From the NCBI GenBank assembly GCA_963765555.1, contig CAVXWX010000004.1, positions 186,001-250,000 on the forward strand: DNA of 64,000 nucleotides. The letters run 5' to 3'. The translations under genes and the position numbers were made by a program. This stretch comes from JL08 sp963765555. GTDB lineage: Bacteria; Pseudomonadota; Alphaproteobacteria; Rhodobacterales; Rhodobacteraceae. Below the pieces are notes generated by a model. It had not been told where the DNA came from. It made no database searches and worked only from the letters and a program-made list of their open reading frames with translations. Numbering within the stretch: position 1 is the first letter of the stretch; every line of letters begins with the position of its first letter. This document shows positions 18,127-27,619 of this stretch, piece by piece.

Positions 18127-19075
18127 ATGAGTGACGCAAGCATCAATACCAAAGACACAACCCACCCCGGTGAGGCGTCTTTTGGCGACTATTTTGCGCT
18201 GCTGAAGCCCCGCGTCATGCAGCTTGTGGTGTTTACTGCTCTGGTCGGTCTGCTCGCCGCGCCGGTGCAGGTGCACCCGATGATTGCCTTCTCGTCGATC
18301 CTGTTTATCGCTGTCGGGGCAGGGGCCTCGGGCGCGCTGAACATGTGGTGGGATGCGGATATTGATGCCGTGATGCGCCGCACCGCCAAACGCCCCGTGC
18401 CCGCAGGCAAGGTCGAACCGGGCGAAGCACTGGCCATCGGGTTGGCGCTGTCGGGTCTGGCCGTAATGATGCTGGGCCTTGCCGCCAACCTTCTGGCAGC
18501 GGCGTTTCTGGCGTTTACGATATTTTTCTACGCCGTCGTTTACACGATGTGGCTGAAACGCTCGACACCGCAGAACATCGTGATCGGCGGGGCCGCAGGG
18601 GCGTTTCCGCCCGTTATCGGCTGGATCTGTGCCACAGGGCTCGATGGCGATCGAACCATGGCTGATGTTTGCGCTGATCTTTATGTGGACGCCGCCGCAT
18701 TTCTGGGCGCTGGCGCTGTTCATGCGGTCCGATTATGACGATGCAGGCGTTCCCATGCTGACCGTGACACATGGCCGGCGCGCGACGCGCAGGCATATCC
18801 TTGTCTACACGGTTCTGCTGGCCATACTGGCGGTCGGCACCGGCTTTTCGGCGATTGGCGGCCCGATCTACCTGTCGGTCGCGCTGATCCTGAACCTGTT
18901 GTTCCTGCGCGGGGCCGTACAAATCTGGCGCCGTGACGAAACACAATCCGAAGCCGATAACTTTGCGGTTGAACGTAAATTTTTCCGGCTGTCCCTGTGG
19001 TATCTCTTCGCCCATTTCGTTGCCATCCTGCTTGAAGCGGCTTTGGCACCGTTCGGTCTGGGGGGCTGGGGATGA
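18127..19075 (+). CDS. ctaB: heme O synthase (protoheme IX farnesyltransferase), frameshifted
   Basis: Membrane prenyltransferase making heme O, the precursor of heme A for the oxidase. The first frame has membrane helices and the Asp-rich prenyl-diphosphate motif NMWWDADIDAVMRRTAKRP; the second frame has MWTPPHFWALA and DYDDAGVPM. They meet at about 18637-18643, where a GGG run appears to hold one base too many: with GG the protein reads ICATGSMAIEPW, the expected junction. The corrected length is about 315 residues. The loss would disable an essential assembly step, and all neighbours are intact, so a consensus error is likely. Confidence 0.9.
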
Positions 19076-19233
19076 GCTTTCACACAGAGCACGAAATCCA
19101 CAAACGCCGCTTTGGCCGTAACCTGGGCGTCGCCCTGGTGCTGGTCGGCTTTATCGTCGTGGTGTTCGGGCTGACATTCGTTAAGGTCACGCGGGGTGAT
19201 TTCGCGCTTCCCACATCGGAGGTTCAGAACTGA
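19072..19233 (+). CDS. small membrane protein of the cox operon
   Basis: A 53-residue frame that overlaps the ctaB stop (ATGA) and shares its own stop with the ctaG start (TGATG). A basic Arg/Lys/His N-terminus is followed by one strongly hydrophobic helix (about residues 17-38). Tiny single-helix genes occur at this place in other Rhodobacteraceae cox operons, and an assembly role has been suggested for them. Double overlap with its neighbours supports true translation. No enzymatic motif is visible. Confidence 0.85.
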   Translation: MSFHTEHEIHKRRFGRNLGVALVLVGFIVVVFGLTFVKVTRGDFALPTSEVQN

Positions 19234-19808
19234 TGGCGTTGCAGGGTCCAAAGAAAACCGTTTTGCAAACCGTATCTGTTGTTATTTTCATGGGTGCGCT
19301 GGCGTGGGCATCTGTGCCGTTTTACGACTGGTTCTGCCGCGTCACCGGATTTGGTGGCACCACCGATGTCGCCACCACAGGATCAGACGAGATTCTGGAC
19401 AAAACCATTACGGTGCGTTTTGACGGGTCGATCAACAAGAACATGCCGTGGGAATTCAAACCGGTGCAGCGCGAAATGGAATTGCGCATTGGCGAAACCG
19501 GTCTGGCGTTTTACGAGGCGTACAACCCGACGGACAAACCCGTTGCCGGGTCTGCCAGCTATAACGTAACCCCGTACGAAGCGGGCGGGTTTTTCAGCAA
19601 AATCCAGTGTTTCTGCTTTGAAGAACAGGTTTTGCAACCCGGTGAACGGGTGCAAATGCCGGTGACATTCTTTGTCGATCCGGAAATCGTCACCGATCGC
19701 GATGCAAAATACGTGCATACGATCACACTGTCTTATACGTTCTACGAAATTGACCTGCCCGACGGCTATGCCGCCTTGGACAATCAGGCCACAACAAACT
19801 TAAACTAA
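19233..19808 (+). CDS. ctaG: cytochrome c oxidase assembly protein CtaG (Cox11)
   Basis: Membrane-anchored copper chaperone that supplies CuB of subunit I. The 191-residue product has one N-terminal helix (about 9-28) and a periplasmic domain with the copper-binding CFCF motif at 126-129 (IQCFCFEEQ), the Cox11 signature; Cys35 is also conserved. The start codon overlaps the stop of the preceding small gene by one base. It lies before ctaE as in most alphaproteobacteria. Confidence 0.96.
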   Translation: MALQGPKKTVLQTVSVVIFMGALAWASVPFYDWFCRVTGFGGTTDVATTGSDEILDKTITVRFDGSINKNMPWEFKPVQREMELRIGETGLAFYEAYNPTDKPVAGSASYNVTPYEAGGFFSKIQCFCFEEQVLQPGERVQMPVTFFVDPEIVTDRDAKYVHTITLSYTFYEIDLPDGYAALDNQATTNLN

Positions 19809-19832
19809 GCCGTAAGGTGAGGGACACATAAA

Positions 19833-20636
19833 ATGGCGCACGAAAAAAACCACGACTACCACATTCTGAACCCCTCGATCTGGCCGCTGCTCGGGTCGCT
19901 GGGTGGATTTGCCATGCTGTTTGGTGCGGTCCTCTGGATGCATGATATTACGCCGTTCCTGTTTCTCGCAGGGCTGGCCGCTGTGCTGTACGTGATGTTC
20001 GGCTGGTGGTCGGAAGTGGTGGCGGAAAGCCGCGTTGGCGATCACACACCGGTTGTGCGGATCGGCCTGCGCTACGGCTTTATCCTGTTCATCATGTCCG
20101 AAGTGATGTTCTTTGCGGCATGGTTCTGGTCGTTCTTCAAACATGCGCTGTATCCCATGAACGAATATGCCGGAAGCACCTATGTTCCGGCGGAATTCTA
20201 TCAGGTGAACGCGTTTGAACTGCCGTTGATCAACACGCTGCTGCTGCTGTTGTCCGGGTGTGCGGTCACATGGGCGCACCACGCGCTTGTGCATGAAAAC
20301 AACCGCAAGGATGTGATCAATGGCTTGGCGTTGGCCATTGTTCTGGGCGTCTTGTTCACAGCGGTACAGGCCTATGAATACTATCACCTGCTGGTCGACA
20401 AAGACTGGCAGTTCGGTGGCGACAAGTTCTTTTCGAACTTCTTCATGGCCACCGGCTTTCACGGCGCGCACGTGATCATCGGCACGATCTTTCTGGCCGT
20501 CTGTATGTTCCGCGCCATGAAGGGCCACTTTACCGCCGAAAAACACGTCGGGTTCGAAGCGGCGGCGTGGTACTGGCACTTTGTGGATGTGGTGTGGCTG
20601 TTCCTGTTCTTCGCCGTCTACATCTGGGGCATCTGA
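19833..20636 (+). CDS. ctaE: cytochrome c oxidase subunit III
   Basis: Third core subunit of the aa3 oxidase, seven-helix type. The 267-residue product starts MAHEKNHDYHILNPSIWP and contains the family segments MSEVMFFAAWFWSFF (about 86-100) and FHGAHVIIGT, and ends with WHFVDVVWLFLFFAVYIW. It lies 24 bases after ctaG, with an AGGTGAGGG-like ribosome site upstream. A strong terminator follows, so this gene ends the operon. Confidence 0.97.
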   Translation: MAHEKNHDYHILNPSIWPLLGSLGGFAMLFGAVLWMHDITPFLFLAGLAAVLYVMFGWWSEVVAESRVGDHTPVVRIGLRYGFILFIMSEVMFFAAWFWSFFKHALYPMNEYAGSTYVPAEFYQVNAFELPLINTLLLLLSGCAVTWAHHALVHENNRKDVINGLALAIVLGVLFTAVQAYEYYHLLVDKDWQFGGDKFFSNFFMATGFHGAHVIIGTIFLAVCMFRAMKGHFTAEKHVGFEAAAWYWHFVDVVWLFLFFAVYIWGI

Positions 20637-20691
20637 TCTGCCCTGATGCGCGGTTTGCGGGTTGATCCCGCGCCGCATCCGGTTATCAAAC

Positions 20692-20725
20692 AAAGCGCGC
20701 AGCGGTTCACCGTTGCGCGCTTTTG
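20692..20725 (+). terminator. rho-independent terminator of the cox operon
   Basis: AAAGCGCGC plus AGCGG pairs with CCGTTGCGCGCTTT (13 of 14 positions) around a TTCA-containing loop, followed by TTTTG. A second smaller hairpin (GCGGG/CCCGC) lies just upstream, near 20658-20672. Confidence 0.85.
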
Positions 20726-20754
20726 TTATTGTCGGGCAGGGGGCCTGAAACATC

Positions 20755-21429
20755 ATGCGCTGGATGTTTTTGCTGACATTCGGGTTGATCGGGGCCGCAA
20801 TCCTGATTGGCCTTGGCACGTGGCAACTCCAGCGGCTGGACTGGAAGCAGGGCGTACTGGCCGACATCGACAGCCGGATCTCTTCCGCCCCCGTTCCGGT
20901 GCCCGCCACCCCCGATCCCGAAGCTGACAAATATCTGCCGGTGCAGGCCACAGGCACCGTGCTGGCGGGCGAGGCGCATGTGCTTGTCTCGATCAAGGAT
21001 GTCGGCCCCGGCTATCGTATCATCGCGCCTTTCGAACTGTCCGACGGGCGCACCATCCTGCTGGATCGTGGCTTTGTGCGCGACAGCGCCAAAGACACCG
21101 CGCGCACCACAGGCCCGCTGTCCGTGACCGGCAACCTGCACTGGCCCAACGAGGTCGACAGCTATACACCCGCCCCCGATCTGGCCGGCAACACATGGTT
21201 CGCCCGCGATGTGCCCGCGCTGGCACAGGCACTGGGCACAGACCCTGTGTTGCTGATTGCCCGCACCACATCCGAACCGGCCCCGACTGTGACCCCGTTG
21301 CCCGTCGACAGTGCTGGTATTCCCAACGATCACTTGCAATATGCCATCACATGGTTTTCGCTGGCCGCCATCTGGCTGGTGATGACCTTCTTTTTCATGC
21401 GTGGACCGCGCACAAAACCCGAAAGCTGA
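20755..21429 (+). CDS. SURF1-family oxidase assembly protein
   Basis: Inner-membrane assembly factor for heme-copper oxidases. The 224-residue protein has an N-terminal helix (about 3-22), a periplasmic domain and a second helix near the C-terminus (about 190-212). Family motifs include GTWQLQRLDWK (about 22-32) and HLQYAITWFSLA before the last helix. It starts just after the cox terminator, so it is probably in a separate unit with thrC, though its role ties it to the oxidase genes. Confidence 0.94.
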   Translation: MRWMFLLTFGLIGAAILIGLGTWQLQRLDWKQGVLADIDSRISSAPVPVPATPDPEADKYLPVQATGTVLAGEAHVLVSIKDVGPGYRIIAPFELSDGRTILLDRGFVRDSAKDTARTTGPLSVTGNLHWPNEVDSYTPAPDLAGNTWFARDVPALAQALGTDPVLLIARTTSEPAPTVTPLPVDSAGIPNDHLQYAITWFSLAAIWLVMTFFFMRGPRTKPES

Positions 21430-21433
21430 AGAC

Positions 21434-22825
21434 TTGCGTTATATCTCGACCCGCGGAAATGCCCCGATCCTAAGCTTTGAAGACGCGATGCTGACCGGCC
21501 TTGCGCGCGACGGTGGATTGTATGTGCCCGAAACGATCCCGCAGATGTCACAGGCCGATATCGCCGCGCTGCACGGTCTGTCCTACGAAGATATTGCCTA
21601 TCGCGTGATGCGCCCCTTTGTGGGCGATACGTTCACCGACACCGAATTCGGCGACATTATCGCGCGCAGCTATGCAGGGTTCGGCCACGCCGCCCGCGCG
21701 CCTTTGGTGCAACTGGACAGCGGGCATTTCCTGCTGGAACTGTTCCACGGCCCGACGCTGGCGTTCAAGGATTTCGCCATGCAACTGATCGGCCAGATGT
21801 TCCAGACAGCCCTGGCGCGGCGGGGCGAACGGGTGACCATCGTCGGGGCCACCAGCGGAGATACCGGATCGGCCGCGATCGAGGCGTTCAAGGGGCTGGA
21901 CGTTGTCGATGTGGTGATCCTCTATCCCCATGGCCGCGTCAGCGAGGTGCAGCGCCGCCAGATGACCACACCGCCGGAATCAAACGTGCATGCACTGGCG
22001 GTGGATGGCGATTTCGATGATTGTCAGGCCCGTCTCAAGGATATGTTCAACGATTTCGAATTCCGCGATGCGGTGAAACTGGCAGGGGTGAATTCGATCA
22101 ACTGGGGCCGCGTTCTGGCACAGGTCGTCTACTATTTCTCGTCCGCCGTCAGCCTTGGCGCGCCGCACCGCAAGGTCAGCTTTACCGTGCCCACCGGCAA
22201 TTTCGGCGACATATTCGCCGGGTACATCGCCAAGAAAATGGGCCTGCCCATCGATCAACTGATCGTGGCCACAAACCAGAACGACATTCTGGATCGCTGC
22301 CTGAAAGGGCAGGGCTATCACACCAGCACGGTGCACCCCTCGATCAGCCCGTCGATGGACATTCAGGTCAGTTCGAATTTTGAACGCGCGTTGTTTGATG
22401 CCTACGGGCGGGATGGCAATGCCGTGGCGCAACTGATGGACGAATTGAAAACCGGCGGCGGTTTTGACGTCAGTCAGGGCGCGCTTCAGATGCTGCAGGA
22501 TACCTTTAAGTCCGGGCGCGCATCAGAAGACGAAACATCGGCCACCATCACGGCCGAACTGGCGCGCAGCAGCGAATTGCTGTGCCCCCATTCGGCGGTG
22601 GGCGTCAAGGTTGCCAACGACCTGCGCGACCCTGCCACGCCGATGATCACATTGGCCACGGCACATCCCGCCAAATTCCCCGATGCGGTGGAAGCGGCCA
22701 CAGGAATACGCCCGCCCCTTCCCCCGCGCATGGCAGACCTGTATGACAGGCCGGAACGGGTGACGCGGATCAGCAACGATCTGGCCGCGCTTGAAGCTTT
22801 TGTCAGAGGACAGATCGAACATTGA
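21434..22825 (+). CDS. thrC: threonine synthase
   Basis: PLP enzyme converting O-phospho-L-homoserine to L-threonine. The likely start is TTG at 21434, giving LRYISTRGNAP, the usual N-terminus; an ATG at 21401 would overlap the SURF1 gene. The PLP lysine is in LAFKDFAMQL (residue 112 from the TTG). The phosphate-binding Gly-rich loop appears as PTGNFGDIFAG. About 463 residues, the longer alphaproteobacterial/fungal type. It overlaps the M16 peptidase start, so the two are translationally coupled. Confidence 0.94.
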   Translation: MRYISTRGNAPILSFEDAMLTGLARDGGLYVPETIPQMSQADIAALHGLSYEDIAYRVMRPFVGDTFTDTEFGDIIARSYAGFGHAARAPLVQLDSGHFLLELFHGPTLAFKDFAMQLIGQMFQTALARRGERVTIVGATSGDTGSAAIEAFKGLDVVDVVILYPHGRVSEVQRRQMTTPPESNVHALAVDGDFDDCQARLKDMFNDFEFRDAVKLAGVNSINWGRVLAQVVYYFSSAVSLGAPHRKVSFTVPTGNFGDIFAGYIAKKMGLPIDQLIVATNQNDILDRCLKGQGYHTSTVHPSISPSMDIQVSSNFERALFDAYGRDGNAVAQLMDELKTGGGFDVSQGALQMLQDTFKSGRASEDETSATITAELARSSELLCPHSAVGVKVANDLRDPATPMITLATAHPAKFPDAVEAATGIRPPLPPRMADLYDRPERVTRISNDLAALEAFVRGQIEH

Positions 22826-24084
22826 CAGTACAACAACACACTCTGGCGAACGGGTTTCGCATCGTCACCGAACATATGCCGGGTTTGCAGTCGTCTTCGA
22901 TTGGCATCTGGGTCACGGCAGGCGGACGCCACGAACGGGTTGAACAGAACGGCATTGCGCATTTTCTGGAACATATGGCGTTCAAGGGCACAAAGCGGCG
23001 CAGCGCCTTGCAGATCGCGGAAGCCATTGAAGACGTGGGCGGCTATATCAACGCCTATACCAGCCGCGAAGTCACCGCCTATTACGCCCGCGTGCTGGAA
23101 AACGATGTGCCTTTGGCGCTGGATGTGATTGCCGACATCGTATTGAACCCCGTGTTCGAACCCGAAGAGATTGAAATCGAACGCGGCGTGATCTTGCAGG
23201 AAATCGGTCAGGCGCTGGATACGCCCGATGATGTGATCTTTGACTGGTTGCAGGAAAAGGCCTATCCGGGCCAGCCGATCGGGCGCACCATTCTGGGCCC
23301 GTCCGAACGTGTCAGCGCATTTACCCGCGAAGATCTGTCAGGTTTTGTCGGCGAACATTACGGGCCCAACCAGATGATCCTGTCGGCTGCAGGGGCCGTG
23401 GATCATGATGCGCTGGTGCGCGAAGCCGAGGCTTTGTTCGGGCATCTGACACCAACGCCGTCTTTTGAAATCACGCCCGCCGCGTTTTCCGGGGGCGAGG
23501 TGCGCCGCACCAAGGATCTGGAACAGGCGCATTTCGCGCTGGCGTTCGAAAGCCCCGGCTACCGCGATGATGCAATCTATGTGGCGCAAATCTATGCCAG
23601 CGTTCTGGGCGGGGGCATGTCATCGCGTCTGTTTCAGGAAGTGCGCGAACATCGCGGCCTGTGTTATTCGATCTTTGCGCAGGCAGGGGCCTATGCCGAT
23701 ACCGGCATGACAACGATCTATGCCGGCACCAGCGCGGGCCAGATCAGGGAACTGGCCGAAATCACCGTGGATGAAATGAAACGCGCCGCCGACGATATGA
23801 GCCCGGCCGAAGTGGCCCGCGCCCGCGCCCAGATGAAGGCGGGCATGCTGATGGGGCTGGAAAGCCCGTCAAACCGCGCCGAACGTCTGGCCCGCATGAT
23901 CCAGATATGGGATCGTGTGCCCGAACTGGACGAAGTTGTGCAGCGCATTGATGCGGTGACAACGGGGGATGTGCGCGATTTTGCAGGCCATATGGCCATC
24001 GCCGCGCCTGCGGCCATGGCGCTTTACGGTCCGGTCCAAAAAGCCCCCGATCTGGAAAAGCTGCAGGGACGGCGCGCTGCCTGA
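22822..24084 (+). CDS. M16-family zinc peptidase
   Basis: Processing-peptidase-like zinc protease of 420 residues, similar to the mitochondrial processing peptidase beta subunit. The inverted zinc motif HxxEH is present as AHFLEHMAFKGT (His47, Glu50, His51), and the third ligand region ERGVILQEI follows near residue 120. Translation starts at TTG inside the overlapping thrC stop. The thrC-M16-GNAT order is conserved in the Rhodobacteraceae, but the substrate is not established. The next gene overlaps by one base. Confidence 0.93.
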   Translation: MTVQQHTLANGFRIVTEHMPGLQSSSIGIWVTAGGRHERVEQNGIAHFLEHMAFKGTKRRSALQIAEAIEDVGGYINAYTSREVTAYYARVLENDVPLALDVIADIVLNPVFEPEEIEIERGVILQEIGQALDTPDDVIFDWLQEKAYPGQPIGRTILGPSERVSAFTREDLSGFVGEHYGPNQMILSAAGAVDHDALVREAEALFGHLTPTPSFEITPAAFSGGEVRRTKDLEQAHFALAFESPGYRDDAIYVAQIYASVLGGGMSSRLFQEVREHRGLCYSIFAQAGAYADTGMTTIYAGTSAGQIRELAEITVDEMKRAADDMSPAEVARARAQMKAGMLMGLESPSNRAERLARMIQIWDRVPELDEVVQRIDAVTTGDVRDFAGHMAIAAPAAMALYGPVQKAPDLEKLQGRRAA

Positions 24085-24668
24085 TGCTGCTGGCCAAGCG
24101 CAAGCTGAAGATCGAAACCGAGCGTATGACGCTGCGCCCGCCGACCCACTCGGATTTCCGATCGTGGACCAGCCTGCGCCGCGAAAGCGAAGAGTTTCTG
24201 ACCAAGTGGGAACCAAGCTGGGCACAGGATCACCTGTCGCGCAAGGGGTTCACCAATCGCGTCTACTGGGCGCAACGTTCTGTCAACAACGGCTCGGCGG
24301 TGCCCCTGTTTCTGATCCGACGCTCCGATCAGGCGCTGTTGGGGGCGATCACGCTTGATAATATCCGCCGTGGCCCCGCGCAGGCGGGCACGTTGGGCTA
24401 TTGGACAGGCCAGCCCTTTATCCGTCAGGGATATATGCGCGAGGCGATCCTCAGCGTTGTGCACCACGCCTTTAACCGGTTGGACCTCAGCCGGATCGAA
24501 GCCGCCTGCCTGCCCGAAAACGTCGCCTCACGCGGGCTGTTGGAACGTTCGGGGTTCAAATACGAAGGCGTCGCGCAATCCTATTTGCAGATCGACGGGC
24601 GCTGGCGCACCCATGTGCTCTATGCGTCCCTGCGCAGCGACCGGCGCGGCAAGACCGAAGCGGGTTAG
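24084..24668 (+). CDS. RimJ/RimL-type N-acetyltransferase
   Basis: GNAT enzyme of 194 residues, of the group that acetylates N-termini of ribosomal proteins or related targets. Conserved parts are ERMTLRPPTHSDF near the N-terminus, GYWTGQPFIRQGYMREA for acetyl-CoA binding, and ENVASRGLLERSGF late in the protein. The start shares a base with the M16 stop. The exact substrate cannot be read from sequence. Confidence 0.88.
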   Translation: MLLAKRKLKIETERMTLRPPTHSDFRSWTSLRRESEEFLTKWEPSWAQDHLSRKGFTNRVYWAQRSVNNGSAVPLFLIRRSDQALLGAITLDNIRRGPAQAGTLGYWTGQPFIRQGYMREAILSVVHHAFNRLDLSRIEAACLPENVASRGLLERSGFKYEGVAQSYLQIDGRWRTHVLYASLRSDRRGKTEAG

Positions 24669-24752
24669 GGGCGGTGCCGGTCTTGGGCGCGGTTTCAGGA
24701 CATGCCGCGCGCGTTTGAGCGTGTGCCGACAGCTTGCGCTATCTTTCCACTC

Positions 24753-25572
24753 ATGTTGCTGCGGTTGATCATGCTTTTTACCCTGATTGCAACGGTGTCC
24801 AATGCGCAGGACCGCCGCCCAAGCCATTGTATCGCCATCGCCGATGCCGACACCGCGGGGTCGGCTATCTGCACAGGCGAGCTTTCGCGATCCGGTGCCG
24901 GAGTTTTCGGTGCGTCTGCAATACATCGCCCATGCCAGCTTTCTGATCCAGACTCAGGGCGGGCTGAACGCGGTGACCGATTTTACCGGATTTGTCGGCA
25001 ATGTGCCCCTGATCCCCGATGTGGTCACGATGAACCACGCCCATGATACCCACTGGACAGCCTACCCCGATCCCGCGATCCCGCATGTGCTGGAAGGGTG
25101 GGGGCCGTTTGGCGAAGGCATCGATCACCATCTGGACCTGGGCGAAATGCTGGTGCGCAATGTGTCCACCGATATCCGTTCGCAATTCGGCGGGCGCGAG
25201 GATAACGGCAATTCGATCTTCGTGTTCGAGGTGGCGGGCCTGTGCATCGGCCATCTGGGTCATCTGCACCACGAACCCAACGGCGCACAATACGCAGCCT
25301 TGGGGCGTCTGGATGTGGTCATGGCACCGGTGGACGGGGGCTATACGCTGGATTTGCCGACGATGACGCGGGTGCTGAAGCGGCTGAAATCCTCGGTCGT
25401 GATCCCGATGCACTGGTTCAGCCAATATGCGCTGGATGCGTTTCTGGTGGGCATGGCGGATGAATTCGCGATTGAACGGCGCAACAGTTCCGCGCTGACC
25501 GTGTCGTTGCGCGATCTGCCCGACAGGCCGACGATCATCGTGTTGCAACCCGAATGGCTGCGTGATCCCTGA
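24753..25572 (+). CDS. exported MBL-fold metallo-hydrolase, two frameshifts
   Basis: UlaG-like metallo-beta-lactamase-fold hydrolase. A signal peptide (MLLRLIMLFTLIATVSNAQ) and the segment DRRPSHCIAIADAD lie in one frame from 24753. A short piece reading VGYLH is in a second frame near 24867, and ASFRDPVPEFSVRLQYIAHA onward is in a third to 25572. Adding one base at each of two points (about 24858-24864 and 24878-24882) restores a 273-residue protein. Metal-site histidines are seen in MNHAHDTHW, GHLGHLHHEP and PMHWF. Two nearby one-base losses with no other damage suggest sequence error. The substrate is unknown. Confidence 0.82.
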
Positions 25573-25615
25573 ATAGGCGCTTGCGTTTTGCCTGTGGTCG
25601 CGCTTTGAAAGACGG

Positions 25616-27034
25616 ATGACCCTGTCCCCCGCTACAGACGCGTTTCGCGATCACCTGCGCAGCCTGCTGCCGCAGGATGTGTTTCGCGACGCCGCCCCCC
25701 ACTATCTGGAAGAACCGCGTGGCCAGTTCCACGGGCGCGCAGGTCTGTTGCTGTGCCCGGAAACGAGCGAACAGGTGGCGATCATCATCCGCGAAGCCGC
25801 CGCCGCCCGTGTGGGCGTGATCCCCTATGGCGGGGGCACCGGTCTTGTCGGCGGGCAGGTGCTGCCCGACGGGCCTGCGCCCCTGATCCTGTCGCTGGAA
25901 CGGATGAACAGGATGCGCGGTGTCTATCCGCTGGAAAACGTGCTGATCGTTGAAGCCGGTGTGATTCTGGCCGATGTGCAGGCCGCCGCCGAAGCCGCCG
26001 ACCGGCTGTTCCCGCTGTCGCTGGCCGCCGAAGGATCGGCGCGGATCGGCGGCAATCTGGCCACCAATGCGGGCGGCGTGAATGTGCTGCGCTATGGCAA
26101 TGCCCGCGATCTGTGTCTTGGGATCGAGGCGGTCCTGCCCGACGGGTCGATCTGGAACGGGCTGTCGCGCCTGCGCAAGGACAACACCGGCTATGATCTG
26201 CGCAACCTGCTGATCGGGTCCGAAGGCACGCTGGGCGTGATCACTGCCGCCGCGCTGAAACTGTCGCCGCGCCCTGCCGGGACAGGCACGGCGATGATGG
26301 TTGTCCCGTCGCCCGCCGCCGCGATTGACCTGCTGGCACTGGCGCGCGCGCACATGGGCGACGGCGTCAGCGCGTTTGAACTGATCCACCGGCAGGGCCT
26401 TGAATTCCTGCGCGAAACCCTGCCCGACCTGCGCCAGCCCTTTGCCGATGCGCCGGAATGGAGCGTTCTGGTCGAGGTCGGACTGGCACAGGGGCTTGAT
26501 CCCGCGCGCGCGCTGGAAACCCTGTTCGAAGCGGCGGCAGAGGCGGGCATCGTGCTGGATGGCACAATTGCGCAATCCGAAGCGCAGCGGCAGGCATTCT
26601 GGGCGGTGCGCGAACACATCCCCGAGGCCAACCGCCGCATCGGGGCCATCGTCAGTTCCGACATTTCCGTTCCGATCGGCGCGATCCCCGATTTCATCGC
26701 CGCAGGCGCGGGCCGGATTGCACAGATCGGCACCTTCCGGATCAACAGTTTCGGCCATGTCGGGGATGGCAACCTGCATTACAACGTTTTTCCGATGCCC
26801 GGAAAATCAAAGGAAGACCACCAGAACCAGCGCGGCGCGATCAAACAGGCGATCCATGATCTGGTGCAGGAGATGGAGGGATCGTTCAGCGCCGAACACG
26901 GCATTGGCCGCCTGAAGGTGGACGATCTGGAACGTTATGGTGATCCGGTCAAACTGGCCACGATGCGCACGATCAAGGCCACGCTGGACCCTGTCGGCAT
27001 CATGAACCCCGGCGCGGTGCTGCGCGCCCCTTAA
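25616..27034 (+). CDS. FAD-linked D-2-hydroxyacid dehydrogenase (GlcD/D-LDH-like)
   Basis: VAO/PCMH-family flavoenzyme of 472 residues. The N-terminal FAD-binding domain holds VIPYGGGTGLVGGQ (about 75-88) and NLATNAGGVNVLRYGNARD; the cap domain carries the substrate-site histidines in FGHVGDGNLHYN near residue 385, and the C-terminus has EHGIGRLK and NPGAVL. Known relatives oxidise glycolate, D-lactate or D-2-hydroxyglutarate. No GlcE or GlcF partner gene is adjacent, so a single-subunit D-2-hydroxyacid dehydrogenase is more likely than glycolate oxidase. Confidence 0.88.
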   Translation: MTLSPATDAFRDHLRSLLPQDVFRDAAPHYLEEPRGQFHGRAGLLLCPETSEQVAIIIREAAAARVGVIPYGGGTGLVGGQVLPDGPAPLILSLERMNRMRGVYPLENVLIVEAGVILADVQAAAEAADRLFPLSLAAEGSARIGGNLATNAGGVNVLRYGNARDLCLGIEAVLPDGSIWNGLSRLRKDNTGYDLRNLLIGSEGTLGVITAAALKLSPRPAGTGTAMMVVPSPAAAIDLLALARAHMGDGVSAFELIHRQGLEFLRETLPDLRQPFADAPEWSVLVEVGLAQGLDPARALETLFEAAAEAGIVLDGTIAQSEAQRQAFWAVREHIPEANRRIGAIVSSDISVPIGAIPDFIAAGAGRIAQIGTFRINSFGHVGDGNLHYNVFPMPGKSKEDHQNQRGAIKQAIHDLVQEMEGSFSAEHGIGRLKVDDLERYGDPVKLATMRTIKATLDPVGIMNPGAVLRAP

Positions 27035-27048
27035 GCGGTGGCGCGGTC

Positions 27049-27072
27049 TTCCCGTATTTTTGGCAAAAAGAA
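27049..27072. repeat. convergent-gap repeat, copy 1
   Basis: TTCCCGTATTTTTGGCAAAA followed by AGAA. It lies between the stop of the FAD dehydrogenase gene and the stop of apt, which face each other. Near-identical copies lie at 34638 and 43634, also in convergent gaps. The core TTTTTGGCAAAAA is almost self-complementary. Confidence 0.75.
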
Positions 27073-27080
27073 GCGGCAGT

Positions 27081-27611
27081 CTACAGCCCTTCAAAGGCGC
27101 AGAGCGCATGCACATCCATGCCCATCGCCTCAAGCCGTTTGCGCCCGCCCAGTTCGGGCAGGTCGATGACAAAGGCGCAACTGATGATCTTGCCGCCCAG
27201 CCGTTCGATCAGTTTGATCCCCGCCTCGGCGGTGCCGCCGGTGGCCAGCAGATCATCAACCACCAGAATGGTTTCCCCCGCCTGAATGGCATCATCGTGG
27301 ATTTCGACCACCGCCTCGCCGTATTCCAGCGTATATTCCTCGCTGATCACCGGGCCGGGCAGTTTGCCCTTCTTGCGCACCGGCACAAAGCCGACGCTCA
27401 GCTGGTGGGCGATTGCGCCGCCCAGGATAAAGCCGCGCGCCTCAAGGCCGACGACCTTGTCGATGCGCAAACCGGCATAGGGGTGCAACATCTGGTCCAC
27501 CGCCATGCGAAAACCGCGCGGATCGGCAAACAGCGTGGTGACATCGCGAAACAGGATGCCTTCATGCGGGAAATCGACGATGGTGCGGATATAGTCTTTT
27601 ACGGTTTTCAT
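27081..27611 (-). CDS. apt: adenine phosphoribosyltransferase
   Basis: Purine salvage enzyme joining adenine and PRPP to AMP. The start at 27611 gives MKTVKDYIRTIVDFPHEGI, the usual N-terminus. The PRPP-binding loop is ILVVDDLLATGGTAEAG near residue 120, and the family segment EARGFILGGAIAHQL is near 60. About 176 residues. It lies downstream of a LysE gene and of mtnP, which releases adenine from methylthioadenosine, so apt would recycle that adenine: a sensible pairing in one minus-strand operon. Confidence 0.96.
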   Translation of the reverse strand: MKTVKDYIRTIVDFPHEGILFRDVTTLFADPRGFRMAVDQMLHPYAGLRIDKVVGLEARGFILGGAIAHQLSVGFVPVRKKGKLPGPVISEEYTLEYGEAVVEIHDDAIQAGETILVVDDLLATGGTAEAGIKLIERLGGKIISCAFVIDLPELGGRKRLEAMGMDVHALCAFEGL

Positions 27612-27619
27612 GATGTTCC

